The notes beneath the pieces are model-generated. The model did no database searches, had not been told where the DNA came from, and saw nothing but the letters and a program-made list of their open reading frames with translations. From Clitopilus passeckerianus (taxonomy: Eukaryota > Basidiomycota > Agaricomycetes > Agaricales > Entolomataceae): a stretch of DNA of 64,000 nt. Location of the stretch: contig CALYLX010000044.1 of assembly GCA_944990035.1 (NCBI GenBank), forward strand, positions 62,001 through 126,000, read 5' to 3'. Positions 22,549-34,324 of the stretch are shown piece by piece (the first letter of the stretch is position 1; each line of letters begins with the position of its first letter). Made by a program: the position numbers and the translations under genes.

Positions 22549-24575
22549 TCAACAGTTCCTCTTGTCAAAAATATACGTTGTCAAACTCAGACCCTTCAGC
22601 GAGAGCACCCAATCAGATCCACTCTTTATGGCACCAGGAAGTTGTGCAAAATCTTCCGAAGCTGAAGTGCGATGAGCTCGGTTGGCACACGTCGCGTCAG
22701 GGAAGGTAAGAGTAAGAGATGAATCATCGGAATAAGGATTCATCGCAAGGATGTAATAGCTTGAGGAGTCCGAGACCGCCATGGTGAACCTATTGTCGAC
22801 ATCTGAGCCTGAGATCGGGCGGCGCTGGCTCCCGGCTGGCAGAAGGTAGTATCACATGAGGCTGGATCAAGGATTGCGTGGGTATCCACTCACGTTTGAC
22901 GAAATTGCCAAAATGCTTGTAGGTCCAGAATTGTTTCTTGATGTCTGTTCGCAGAGCATGAGCTTCAAATTCCGGATTATGAACGACCACTTGTAGACTA
23001 ACAGAGGTTATAGTTCCCGTTGGTAGCATAGTCGCCATCATAGTAAATAAAACCATCCTGGGTCAAGTCAACTAGTATTCCATGATGTGAACGAGAAGCA
23101 AACTTACGTTCCATCCATTTGAGTTGGCCGTCGTGGCGCAGGTACCGTTATTCAGGGGACTGCAGCCCAGTTCTGAGAAATGGGAACATGTCAGGAGAGT
23201 GATTTGAGGGAAGATACGGGCATACGGTTGGAAACAAGCGTCCAAAACTAAAGGCGTGCATTAGTCTAGGGTGGTAGAATAGCTGGAGAGAAATGGGACT
23301 CACGTCATAGTGTGGTTCACCAGCAGTTACAAGACTCTGGAAAACAAGACTGGAGAACATCAAGGCATTATCGATCCTGAAAGTTGAGGATGAGAATCGG
23401 TTATATGTAGGGAGAAAGAGCCTTACGAAGGATCGTATCCTCCACCATAGCCTTTTCCACTCCCATCCGCACTTCCAAGGGAGCAGCAGATTTCCTGCGT
23501 GCCACGTTGAGTATTGCAAATGCCGAGCGTTTGAACTGAAAGTGTATTACCGTCATCCAAGTAGGTTTTCCATTTCCCCCGAATATATTCTTGACGCTGG
23601 CGATATATGTCTGGTAGGCTAAGTCGGGCGGGAAATCGTAGGTGTGATGGACTACAGCCGCAATCTTTCAACGAAGTTTGAAGTCAATTCGTTGATCAAT
23701 TAGGGAGAGACGTTTGCTAGGTGTACCTTGTCGGCAACGGAGGAGAGCCAGAAAGGGTATTCAAGCGACTCAACCAGTCGATTGGATTCATCCGCGAGGA
23801 TGCCAACGGTTGAAGTCAACCCTTTCGCTCGCAGAGCAGAGTATAGACCGTTGATGAGTGCGGCTCGTCTGAAGAAATAGTTACTGGTGAGCAAGATTAC
23901 GTAGGTAAGTCACCTGAAAACTCACTGAGTGGGTAGAACGACCATACCCTCTTGAGGGCAAGGAGATGGGGGGAAAGGGCTATCAGGCTCGTTCATAGGA
24001 GAGACATAACTAATATTGATTCCTTGTCCCCTGAAATGCGCAACAACATCTGCTAGGTATGTTCCATATGCGTCTTCGGTACCTATACACACAGACTTCA
24101 GTACGGTGATGATAACCTGGTGATGATATTTACCGGAGACAAACGCAGTATTACAACTAGTCTTCGTAAGAGTCAACGGAGCAGGAGCGCTATTCGCGAA
24201 CGCAGTGAGAGCGTTTACGCCGTGCTGGCTGGCCGCCGTCAAGAAATACCTCCCTTGAGGGTCCTTGTCCCAATCATAGTTCCCGGCACTGACGTAGAAA
24301 GTCTCGGGGGCGCGGGTGGGATTGGACACATCAACACCTCCAGCTCCGATGTTGTAACGGTAGCTAGACAGCCCGAGCCCGCTTTGAGAGAAGAGGAGGC
24401 TTGATAGGTTTTGACGTGTAGCTTCAGGGAAGTGGTAGAGGTCATTGGGCCACCAAGCTCCTGAGCCACCGATTCCGGTGAAAGTCTGGGCCGGGGTCGA
24501 GGATACAGATGCTGAACGCGTGCCTTCAGCACAAAGGATGGCGAGAGCCACTAGCTTGGTGAGAGAGGGGAACAT
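22549..24575 (-). CDS. Secreted glycoside hydrolase family 30 (endo-beta-1,6-galactanase-like)
   Basis: Extracellular glycosidase acting on beta-1,6-linked galactan side chains of arabinogalactans, or related beta-1,6 glycans. The ATG at 24575 begins a signal peptide (MFPSLTKLVALAILCAEGTRS). The catalytic domain opens QTFTGIGGSGAWWPNDLY and continues GLSSYRYNIGAGG. The acid/base glutamate is in YVSPMNEPDSP and the nucleophile glutamate in PTWMTEICCS, seven strands apart as in clan GH-A. The C-terminal beta-sandwich typical of GH30 ends in LTTYIFDKRNC. Around ten short introns, about 500 residues. The N-terminal motif and lack of glucosylceramidase-specific features favour the galactanase group over beta-1,6-glucanase, but the glycan specificity is an inference. 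Confidence 0.85.
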
Positions 24576-25531
24576 GGTGAATATTGAGGTTCGTCACCCA
24601 GAAGCAATCGAATCTATTTATTGAATCGTAGTGAGATGATTTCCACCATTGAGATGATCAAGTGGGCAACAAAAACCCGCTCGAGCCTCTTCCCGAACCA
24701 CGATTTCCATGTGCGCATGTCATTTGGGTCCCAGTTTTGATGCAGATCCTGCGAAGACGGGCAATGGGAACGGGTTGATGACGACCATCTGACCATTCGT
24801 TAACTTAGTCGCTGCATTTCACATGCGAGAGAAGCGTAGGGTGTGACGCAATGAGGCATGGACGTTTGAAGTTAGAACTACGAGATGGTCCTCGTTGCTG
24901 GGACGGTTCAGGATGAATTGGAGATTCGAGCAGAGTCACGCTGATGCGGCGTAGGAATTCAACATTCAAATTCTAAACAAACATCAACTTGCATGTCAGC
25001 CGGAACCATTGAATACTGAAGAATACCGAACACAGCACGATGTCGGCTTGCTCTCAATAACATTACAACCTGGGACGACTGAACTTGAAGTCTACTTAGA
25101 CTCGGATGCCAGTCTTGCGGCGAACGCGTTGAATGGAACCCGAAGTGATTCAGCTGAACGACCACCGACTTTACCGTCTTGTCCGGGAACCCGATGACTG
25201 GCGGCTGAAAGGTGTACTTGACGTGATATGGCGGGACTAGTCATCTCTGTTGACATCGGAACCCTCACTTGGATGGGGTATACCATATTTCTCGACCCAT
25301 AGACTATTCCGTTGATGACCAATATATCACATATGCAGGGGTAATGGCTTGTTGAACGCCCATAATGCGCTGCTTCCCCTCAAGACGGCGGTGTTCCTGT
25401 TGTGCACAAACTAAGGAGGCACATTTGCTAGTGTTCCTGACGCAAAATGTCGTGCCTTCTCAATAGAAAACCAAGCTACCGCGTACATAAACCCCATCTT
25501 GAGCCCCCAAGGACAAGCTTGTGTCTCAGTA
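24576..25531. other. Divergent intergenic region
   Basis: Upstream region shared by GH30 (-) and the granulin gene (+). Short overlapping ORFs on both strands have no motif or splicing support. Nothing else is seen. Confidence 0.45.
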
Positions 25532-25930
25532 ATGCCTTTGCCACGAAAATCCCCCACGCTTCTCATCGCCTTAATATGCAGCCTATCAGCGGTCGCGCTC
25601 CCTCAACAAGAATATTCTCTTATGACGGTTCAATGCGAGCAAAATAGAGACGTCTACTGCGATACTTGGCAAACCTGCTGCAAGATGAAGGATGGCAGTT
25701 ACTCGTGTTGTCCTTACCAGGGAGGAGTATGCTGTCCAGATACCAATTCTTGCTGCCCTGTACGTCCTTCATACTTTCCTTCAAGGTACTTTTTTTTACT
25801 ATCTTCAATGCAGAGGGGACAAGTATGTGGATATAACGGCGGTCCGTGCAGAATCTTCGGCCTTACTGGAGCAGCCCAGTCTCAAGTGACACTGGGGCAG
25901 GCAACTCGTACCAGCAAACTCTCCGAATAA
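25532..25930 (+). CDS. Secreted single-module granulin-like protein
   Basis: A 114-residue cysteine-rich secreted protein. The ATG at 25532 opens a signal peptide (core TLLIALICSLSAVA). A 54-nt intron (25760-25813) joins SCCP to RGQVCGYN. The mature part has twelve cysteines in the granulin/epithelin order: C-x7-C-x5-CC-x8-CC-x6-CC-x5-CC-x5-C-x6-C. It includes the hallmark segments TCCKMKDGSYSCCP and GVCCPDTNSCCP. In animals and plants, granulin modules form stacked beta-hairpins, act as secreted growth factors, or end papain-like proteases. Here the module stands alone with a short Gln/Ser/Thr tail. In a fungus it may be an effector, a wall protein or a protease partner; the role is unknown. 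The fold call is strong because spacing matches at nearly every interval. Confidence 0.8.
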   Translation: MPLPRKSPTLLIALICSLSAVALPQQEYSLMTVQCEQNRDVYCDTWQTCCKMKDGSYSCCPYQGGVCCPDTNSCCPVRPSYFPSRYFFLLSSMQRGQVCGYNGGPCRIFGLTGAAQSQVTLGQATRTSKLSE

Positions 25931-26296
25931 ACGAGGAATTGTGAGCCTTTGCCAGAAGCCCGATCATTAGTGCCAGAAAGCTCAGGATAAAATCATGTAG
26001 AATCACTGTTCCCAATATCTCAGTCTTTTTAGTGGCAAGTTATGGAAAGTGCCATCGCGAACACTGGCAATCTGAATTCGCAAAGAAAACGCACATCGTC
26101 CATTCATTGGAAGATCCTTGCCGAGACGGCTTGCACACAAAGTTTCGAACTCAGCACAGCTGTGTTCTCAACTTCTCACGATGTCCAGTGTCCATTGAAT
26201 TGCGGTGTGGAGATTCCACCTGCCCCACATTTATCGATATTCTCGACCTCTCAGAGCTCAGCGTTGAACTTAAACTCTGTTTAGTTTATTTCTGGG
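25931..26296. other. Intergenic region upstream of the F-box gene
   Basis: Open frames here (from about 26032) run into the F-box gene in the wrong frame and show no motif. Taken as the promoter side of the F-box gene. Confidence 0.4.
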
Positions 26297-27828
26297 ATGA
26301 TATCAGAGCTACCCCTGGACTTGAAAACGCTGATTTTCGGCCATTTGGACCCCTTGGATACTCTCCGTGTTCGGCAGGTACGACTCTGTTCTAAACTCAA
26401 CCCAGTTAAATGGCTATATCCGCGAATTCATACAGACATGTCGCGCTTTACGTGATGCCACCCTTGACAAAATCTTATGGTCGAGATATCTCGTAGATGC
26501 CTGCACGAACTACGGCATCTTACGTGCGACGTTCTCGATTGCACAAATGTCGCGGGAATCGGTGGAAGCTGCGGTCCTCAAACCGTACCGTTTTTCAAGG
26601 GCTCTGTGGATTCATGATCAGGATGAATCTTTCTCACCCTGCAGGAATTCGGAAATCGTTTCTCCGTCCCCCGGGAGGAGAATGGATGGTTGCATGCTCT
26701 TACCGGGCGGCCGTTTTGTTCTGACGGTGGTGAACGCACGCCTCATCGAACTATGGGATCTGGGAGATCCAGTCAGGGGTAGAGTGGCTACGTCCTCTGC
26801 ATCTCTGGTTGCGGCATTGGAGACACCGGACGGAGGTCGGATTAAACAAACTTGGCTGACTAGCCTTGGACGGAAATTGCGTTTTTTCTTCGTCTTCCTC
26901 GCACGTTCTCGATCCAGTACAGTAGGAGACTGCGGGGTGTATGAAATAGATCCTTCAGCCCCATCTCCCCGTTTTATACTTCTCTCACGGGATCCCGGTG
27001 GCATTCACGTGTTGGAGTGCCTACGCTTCTCGGAGGACCTTGTAATCGGTGTTTCGTTGCGGAACCTAAGCTTAGTGGTTTGGAACGTGGTCACTGGCGA
27101 AAAAACAGGTTTTCCCATGGCGCAGAGCATGAAGAAATTATATGGTCCCCACGTGAGTCACGAAATAGCTCCTGTCAATCGGTCATCAGAAGAGAACTGA
27201 CAAGGCCACATTCTGAAGGAAGCAGTTTTCGATGGGAATCAATTCGTGTTCATTGATGGCTCCAAAGCACAAATCTACAGGATCTCGCAGTTGGATCAGC
27301 ACCAAACTAATACACCCACCGACATACAGCTGCCTTCGATATCTCCACGGTTCTGGCTCTCGCGTCTTTCTAGGCCGTATTCATGAACACGGGGGCACCA
27401 TATTCATCATTGGGTCGACCCATAGCAGGAACCGGGACGATCGACACTCAAGCGGTCATCTTCACCTTCTCGAATCTGAGCAGTTCTCAGAAGCAAGTCC
27501 AAAGGCCATCGTATCTGTGCTTGACAAAGAGCACTCCGTTCGTAGTCAACCAATTCGGATTACCGGAGTGGTAGGTAGCAGTCGCGTCGGCTGCTTCCTC
27601 CAGGAGGCTTGTCAGCCACAATGGTCTCAAAACCTAAGTATTATTGTACGTTTGATGAAGCTCGCCGATGTCAGCGAGGACGGCGGCGTCATTCCGCATA
27701 GGACAGTCGAAATCTCGCTGAGGTCGTCAGGACCCAGAGATGATTTTGCCACGTATTGTCCTTTTTCCGCGCGTGCCATTGTTTGGGAGAGAACGGGTGG
27801 GATACATGTATTTGATTGTTTAGATTAA
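26297..27828 (+). CDS. F-box protein with a propeller-like C-terminal region
   Basis: Predicted substrate receptor of an SCF ubiquitin ligase. Exon 1 (26297-26377) codes MISELPLDLKTLIFGHLDPL, a clear F-box. A 58-nt intron leads to TCRALRDATLDKILWSRYL (exon 2, 26436-27152). The rest has repeated beta-strand blocks such as MLLPGGRFVLTVVNARLIELWDLG and LVIGVSLRNLSLVVWNVVTGE, which look like degenerate WD blades and are typical of F-box families expanded in Agaricomycetes. Exon 3 (27219-27376) codes EAVFDGNQFVFIDG. The last exon (27426-27828) ends GGIHVFDCLD. The final intron (27377-27425, donor GTATTC) is weak. Without it the frame shifts at about 27380 and the gene would be a pseudogene. With all three introns the product is 452 residues. 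Confidence 0.68.
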
Positions 27829-28898
27829 CCGCCGAGCGATGGCCCCACTGTGACCCTTAAGTTCTCCGGGAGAATGCTACTTCACATACTACAAATTCGA
27901 GGACACGCATGCGGAGAAGATGGTTGTTCATTACTTACATGTGTGGTCATTATTGGAGAGGCGTATGGACGAACGTAGGCGACTAATGACATGATAGGAA
28001 GCCGTTCCATGCTGATTGGTAATGCTCGTATCCTACTAGTGGAGAATGCCCATAATTTATGAGAATAGCGCCTGCTAACCCCGCAATGAAGTGGTGGCGG
28101 AGTCGGAAGAAGTACAACTGTCTGGTCTTGCGAACGATAAGAGAGGAGGCAGTCTATTCATTTTGGAGGGTTGCTGCCTCAGAGCAGGTGGTCCGTTACG
28201 CACAGCATCCTCAGTCAAATAACAAGCTGACTCCTTCTGTCCTGGCCCACAGTCCCTGGCGCTTATGTGAAACTTGTACGCGGCCAGATTGGAGAAGAAA
28301 CATACCATTACTTGAAGCACGTATGTCATAGCGATGCAGTGAATAGAGGCAGAATCAGGAACCTTCTAGCTTATACGTCATTCATACCCCAGTTCTGAAC
28401 GAAGCGAGTGCAATTTTGGCCAGAGTTGAGCGCTTGGAGACCTGGACGATCAACTTGAATTCATTCATTTAAGTATGGGCTGCGTTTCACATGAACAACA
28501 ACATGAGGAAAAACAGCCAGCCTGTGAATCTGACGTGTGACTTCCAGCAGCATTGCAAATCAAGAGCGCTTCCTTCGTTGAACCCATCAAGAACCCATGT
28601 TTCTTGTGTGGTCAGCCAGAATGCCGATGAGCGCACTTCAACCAAGTCAGACCATACAGAGTTTGGAGGCCAGGTGTGAGGATCTCGAGAGACAAAAGCC
28701 TTGAGAAAGGCCGTAGCTTCATTGAATAGCCAAAAACACGCGAATCAGGCGTCATGGCAGCGTAAAGCACAGCGGCCGAGCTGTGTGGCCGTGAATGAAA
28801 GGGCAAGGCCATTAGCCGACTTACCTAAGCAAGTTGCGAAACCCTTTCCCTCTTGAGGCCGCCTGAGTCGCAAGCTTGATCTTGCACGATTCCTCGCA
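27829..28898. other. Intergenic, no supported gene
   Basis: About 1.07 kb between the F-box stop and the F-BAR start. Short opposing ORFs at 28059-28331 overlap on both strands and have no motif. The final part should contain the F-BAR gene promoter and 5' UTR. Confidence 0.45.
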
Positions 28899-31800
28899 AT
28901 GACGGCCAGACGGCAAGCCTCGACAACGTCGCTTTCGAGATATGCTAGAGCAAACTCTCCTGGATTTCAGAATCACTCTTTGGATTTTTGCAATGCCTTC
29001 TGGGGCATGAACGATACTGGTGTGGAGGTGCTGTTCGCACGAATGCGCGGGGCAACTCGAACAATGGAGGAGTTGAAGAGTTACTGGAAAGAACGGTGTG
29101 TACCATTTGTCCTCTCAAAGTGCTTACACCTGACCCAGTGAACTCAAGCGCTGCAATTGAAGATGATTACGCCAAAAGGTTGAAAAAGTTGTCCAAGACC
29201 GACCTGGGAAGGGACGAGATTGGGTGAGTATCCAACCTCTCTTCAACTGCTGGGTTAAGCTGCAAGGTCTGCGCGTGTCATGCTCAACAACTTGCCGCGT
29301 CATACCCAGCTGAAGTGTTCGATAACACGAGGCTTTCTCCAATTATCTCACACAAACCGAATGATCATCTCAACTAACAATTGCTTGTATCTAGGGACTT
29401 ACGCCACTGTCTCAAGACGATACAGGAAGAAACAGACAGACAAGCTGGATACCATACCGGCTTGGCTGGCCAGATACGGACAGAGCTGGAAAACACTGCG
29501 TCGACATTCCATTCACGGCAGGTTCACTTCAAGAAGAACTTCCAAGCTGGAATCGAGAAAGAATGGAAGGCGAAGCAAGCTCAAGAGGCTCATGTCAACA
29601 AAGCACGTGAGAAATACGAACAAGATTGTGTTCGCATAAACTCGTATACTGCGCAGTCGTCACTTGTTCAAGGCAAAGATCTGGACAAGATCACCTTGAA
29701 ACTTGAGCGTGCCCAAGCCACCGTACAAGCCAATGAACGTGATTTTGCAAACTTCGCCAAGGCTCTTGCAGAAACTACTTCGAGATGGGAGGTTGATTGG
29801 AAGGCGTTCTGCGACAGTTGCCAAGATTTTGAGGAGCAAAGAATAGAGTTTATGAAGGACAACATGTGGGCTTATGCCAATGCCGTCTCCACCATTTGCG
29901 TTCAGGATGACGAGGTATGTCATTTTTGATCGATCCTCATTTGCGCCCACTAAGCCATTGTGTATCAGTCGTGCGAGAAAGTCCGCGTTTCTCTCGAACA
30001 AATGGAGCCCGACAAAGAGATGGAGAATTTCGTTCGAGATTACGGAACTGGAAACCAAATTCCGGATCCACCGGCTTTCATCAACTACAACACGCCTGAC
30101 GCCATCCCCTCTCATTCAGCACGCCCAACATATCGCATGGCTCAATTTCCACGTTCCTCTCAGCGCGAACTACCTCGCGAAGCTCCTCATGGCCAGGATG
30201 ATTATGGTGATCCCGCCGTAGTAAACACCGCTGGAGTCGGGGCTGGTGGCTCAAGACGTGATTCCGTCTATGACCCCTCCACGCGTTCTGTGAGACGACA
30301 GAGCACCATTCCACCTCAGCAGCAGCAACAGCAACAACAGGGCCCCGTCAACGGTACGCACTCTGTGAGCCCCGGACCAGGACCTTCCATATCCCCAGGT
30401 GCCGATCAAGCATTCGCCAGGAGACAGTCACGCCGTCAATCACATCGCGTCCCACCTCCCCAAGACCCACTTGCTGAACCTATTGATCCTAATGCCGAGA
30501 CATACATCAAGATTGGCGAGAATGCCTACAGAGCCGATCCTACCAAGGACCCTCAATCTGAAAGTGGCTTCTTCGGGCGAAATGGGTCCACGTCGCCTTC
30601 CAAGATGACCAATGGTACCATTGACCCTCTTGCCAAGCACATGGAGGACCTCAAGAACGCTGTTGCGGGCTCGGGAAGCATTCGTCGAGCATCCTTGTTG
30701 CCTCAACAGCAGCAGCAATCTCCTGACAAGCCGGGTCCTGCTAACCCAAGGATGTCAATGAAAGGACATGCTCCATCGTCTTCATCCCTGTCACTTCCTA
30801 GTGGATCCTCTCCCCCGCCAAATAGGGACTATCGTAACTCCGCTGAGATGGTCGTCGGTTCCCATCCTTCCGCTGCTCCTCAACAGCCTTCTCGCTCACC
30901 TTCGCCTCAACCTCCTACTGCTGCATTCATGAGACCACGTCAATCCATTGATCCGTCGGACTCTCAGCGCATCCAGGAGGTACTCCAGGACTACCAACAG
31001 TCCCTTCCAGGCGAACGCCGCAGGTCCATTTCTCGATCGCCGAGCTACAATGCGAGCGCCCGAAACAGCATCAGCCCTTCGAATCAGAGGCCAATAAGTC
31101 AGAGTCCTGCCAACCCGCCCAACCAACCCAATGCAGCGCAGGCCCATCAACCCAGTCTCAGCCAAAGCCAGAGTCAACTGCAGACTCTCTCACGCCCGGC
31201 TAGCCAAGTCGGCCATGCTGGCATTGGTGCCCATGGTTCTCGCAGCCCAAGTCCACAACCTCTCTCCCGCGTCCCTAGCCCTGCTCCTCCTCAGACGTTA
31301 CAGCAGCCATCGCAACAGGCTGGTCCTGTTCAGCGGCGGAATAGCTTCATCCAACCGCCTGCACAAAACGTTGCGAGGAGCCCAAGTCCAAACTCTGTTG
31401 GGATCGTTCTTGGACCCGATGGCAGGGTTGTGCAAGATGTCATGGCTCAGCAATTCCAGGAGCAGCAGCAGCAACAACAACAACAAAGGCAAATGCAGCC
31501 TCAGCAGCAGCAGTATCGACCACCTCAGCAGCAACAACAGCCAGTTGTCCAGGCTCCTCCTCCCCAACAAATACCCCAGCAGCAGCAACAACAACAACCG
31601 CCGCAACCTTATGGCGCATTGGTGCAGCAAAACAACGGGCAGAGGAGAACGAGCTACATGGCTCCTCAACAGCAGCAGCAGCAACAAGCTCCCCCTCCAC
31701 AGAATTACGGCGTGACACCTCCTCCCCCTCAGAATATGTATCAGCAGCCGGTCCAGCACCAGGTGTCACAATCCAGCATCAACTCGCGCCCAAGCTATGT

Positions 31801-32465
31801 GCAGCAAGCACCTCCACCACAAGCAGCGTACAATCCAGCCCCTGCTCCGGCTCCAGCTCACACTCCCCAACCCATGTATACTAACGCACCTCCGCCAATG
31901 AATTATGCTCAGCCGCCGCCGCCCCAAGCACAAGCGCCTCCCCCGCAACAGCAACCACAACAGCAGCAGCAGCCACAGTCAGCCTATCAGCAACCTGGAG
32001 CGTTGAGCGGCTTGCAGAGAGGCGCCAGCTTGTATTATGGGAATGGACAACCACAACAGCCGAGGTTGAATGCGCCGCAGTATGGTGGATATGGAGGAGG
32101 GTACAGTCCTGGAAGGTCACCAAGTCCCCAACCACCGCCACCTGTCCCTCAGATCCCTGCGCACCTTTCTGCTCCTCCTACTGGGCAGACGACGGAGGAC
32201 GGGCAGCCGATTCTGTTCTATGGTACGTTGGTTCAGGTTGAATATTAATGATGGCAAAAATCTGACTTGGATTCTTAATTTTCTAGTCAAAGCTCTGTAC
32301 GACTACGCTGCTACGATTGATGAAGAATTCGACTTCCAGGCGGGAGATATCATTGCTGTCACTGCTACACCTGAAGACGGTTGGTGGAGTGGAGAACTCT
32401 TGGATGAGGACAGGCGGCAGAGGGGAAGACACATTTTCCCGAGCAATTTCGTTTGCCTCTTCTGA
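28899..32465 (+). CDS. cdc15: F-BAR/SH3 cytokinesis scaffold, Cdc15/Imp2/Hof1 family (long paralogue)
   Basis: Predicted membrane-binding scaffold of the actomyosin ring and septum. The ATG at 28899 leads into an F-BAR domain: SLDFCNAFWGMNDTGVEVLF, AAIEDDYAKRLKKLSK, then the long helices through KAREKYEQDCVRINSY and EFMKDNMWAYANAVSTICVQDDE. It continues CEKVRVSLEQMEPDKEMENF and DYGTGNQIPDPPAF. A disordered linker of more than 600 residues follows, rich in SPSPQP and Arg-x-x-Ser sites and polyQ/polyP, as expected for kinase-regulated Cdc15 proteins. A last intron with donor GTACGT precedes an SH3 domain (VKALYDYAATIDEEFDFQAG..WWSGEL..GRHIFPSNFVCLF). The stop is at 32465. A shorter paralogue lies at 58162-59989. 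Symbol follows the fission-yeast relative; Imp2 or Hof1 orthology cannot be separated here. Confidence 0.9.
31452..31700 (+). repeat. CAG/CAA polyglutamine-coding tracts in the F-BAR linker
   Basis: Runs of mixed CAG and CAA codons code several polyQ tracts (near 31460-31490, 31500-31545, 31575-31597, 31665-31690), with more at 30318-30340 and 31945-31975. Codon mixing suggests selection for the amino-acid tract rather than simple slippage of one triplet. Confidence 0.75.
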
Positions 32466-34057
32466 CAATGATGAACTCAAGCTTCAAGCTTCAAGGCTGG
32501 CCTATCTGGTTACTTGATATCTACACGATTTCTGATGTTTTATCTTACTACCTCACTCCTTTTTTCTGCTTTTTCATTGACTTGTTTTACTATGACCATG
32601 CACGAGACCGTATACCTGTATACCTTGACTGTTTCTGTCATACCAGTACATACCTGCCATCTGTTGATACACCCTCCTTTCAATGTTCAGTGCCTGCTTA
32701 TGCTTCTCATTTCTTTGGCGTCCAGTGTCCAATGTCCATCCGTCTTCGGTACTCCGTACAGCGCTTGGATATCAGAAATTACTCAATGTCTGGAGTCCTT
32801 GTGCGAGGTGATCAGGGGTGTTCGTGACGCACATTGACATGATACTCGTTCAGCGTCCCCTGGACCTTGAGGAGGACCACAGTCCGCAAACCATATTATT
32901 AATCTGCACCACTGGGATACCTATTTATACGCCGAGCGCCTAACCTTACCTAGTCCACCAGTTCACGAGGCCCGGTAACATCCGCAGAGCCCAGCTGGTG
33001 GTCCATTTCCACCTTCCTCGCTCAGACTCATGGGGGACCTTCTGACCGCCAACATGTTCGATAGAGACTCTTCCTGGCTCTTTCCAGGTGACGGCATCAA
33101 GGAAACTGTCCATCTATAGGACGAATTAACGCTGACCGGCCGAAAGATTTGCCTCGACACCGGAAGGAGCAAAGATACTGTATTGGGACCTCGATCCGCC
33201 AGGACGCAGACACTATGTATTGTTCTACAGCAGGAATGGCGGTTGTGTATAGCCTCCGTGAGTACAACAAAGCGACATTCACACATTGATTTTCAACAAT
33301 GGAGAGGTCTTTTCGTTGGTAAGTAGTTCCCTGAGCCAGGTCTTTGGCATCGTAGATCCTTATGCTGGACGTGACCAAGTCTGGTATGTGGATCAGCTGG
33401 TCGAGGATGCATGATCACACGAATTGGCTCCATATGGATGGCATTGCTGTGGAAGGGACCGAGCGGCCGACAGGCGTCAGGGAACCTACATATTTGTCCG
33501 GAGGCTGGATGCGGATTCCGACCAGCACGCTTTCTTTCCTCCTTCCATCGCCGCATTCGCAATACAGCGGCTGTAGAGAAAGTTTTCTTTGAAACCATTC
33601 ACGAAGACTCTCAGGAGGTCGAACAGTCTTGTTTGACAAGCAGCCGAACGAACTAGACTCCGAAACAACGATTTTGCCCAGTTGCGATCGTTATTGTTTC
33701 ACCGACAGGGCAAAGGAACTATAAGTGCAACCCTACACTATACCGTACCGTTATCCGGCCATCGTAAGAATCGGCAGGATCACCTTTGTGGGGTTCGGGT
33801 TTTGTTATAAAGAGGCGGCAGACAACTAAGGTACCGTACAGGCCTCCCGTAGCCGACCGCATCCCACTCACCGAATTTCTCCAGACCAGAGTGCATACCT
33901 CCGCCGTCTTATAGGCATCGTCTTGACTCCAACATTCATTGTTCACCTTCATCATCGACCTGCACGTCGTCAGTTAGCTCATCGTCGCTGCTGATTACCA
34001 CCCCTACAACACCCACACGACCACCAGGCACCTCCCTCTCTCAACTTTAGCGCTATC
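32466..34057. other. Intergenic, 3' flank of F-BAR gene and low-confidence ORFs
   Basis: The first 300-400 bases are T-rich and look like the F-BAR 3' UTR. Between about 33097 and 33660 the minus strand has several overlapping open stretches that hint at a decayed gene, but frames do not join at clear splice sites. A minus-strand ATG-led frame at 33955 is short. No gene is supported. Confidence 0.4.
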
Positions 34058-34324
34058 ATGATGCGAGCCTCCGCTGACCTCTACGTTCATCCTGACCTCA
34101 CTTCCTCAGAAGTTTGGGGCAACAACGACACGTCGTCGAAAGCACGCGTGTACTCCGTATTCGGAGCCCTCTCCGTCGCAACAGCAGCGTCGACATACGC
34201 AGTCTGCCAATACACATCCCTAGGCAAGTCAATACAGCAAAGGTGTGTAGCGCCTTCACTGACGTCCTTGTTACATCCAGTTGACGCACTTGCGAGTAGC
34301 GTGCTCTTCCAGAAGTGGCTATAG
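34058..34324 (+). CDS. Possible small unrecognised protein
   Basis: An 88-codon ATG-led frame after a CT-rich, promoter-like leader. It codes an acidic start, then a mildly hydrophobic stretch (VFGALSVATAASTYAV). A possible donor (GTGTGT) occurs at about 34242; splicing it would end the protein almost at once. No family is recognised and it may not be a real gene. Confidence 0.3.
   Translation: MMRASADLYVHPDLTSSEVWGNNDTSSKARVYSVFGALSVATAASTYAVCQYTSLGKSIQQRCVAPSLTSLLHPVDALASSVLFQKWL

Noticed and set aside
33097..33668. Several overlapping minus-strand ORFs resembling a decayed gene
   Set aside because: Frames cannot be joined at plausible GT..AG sites and no motif is recognisable.
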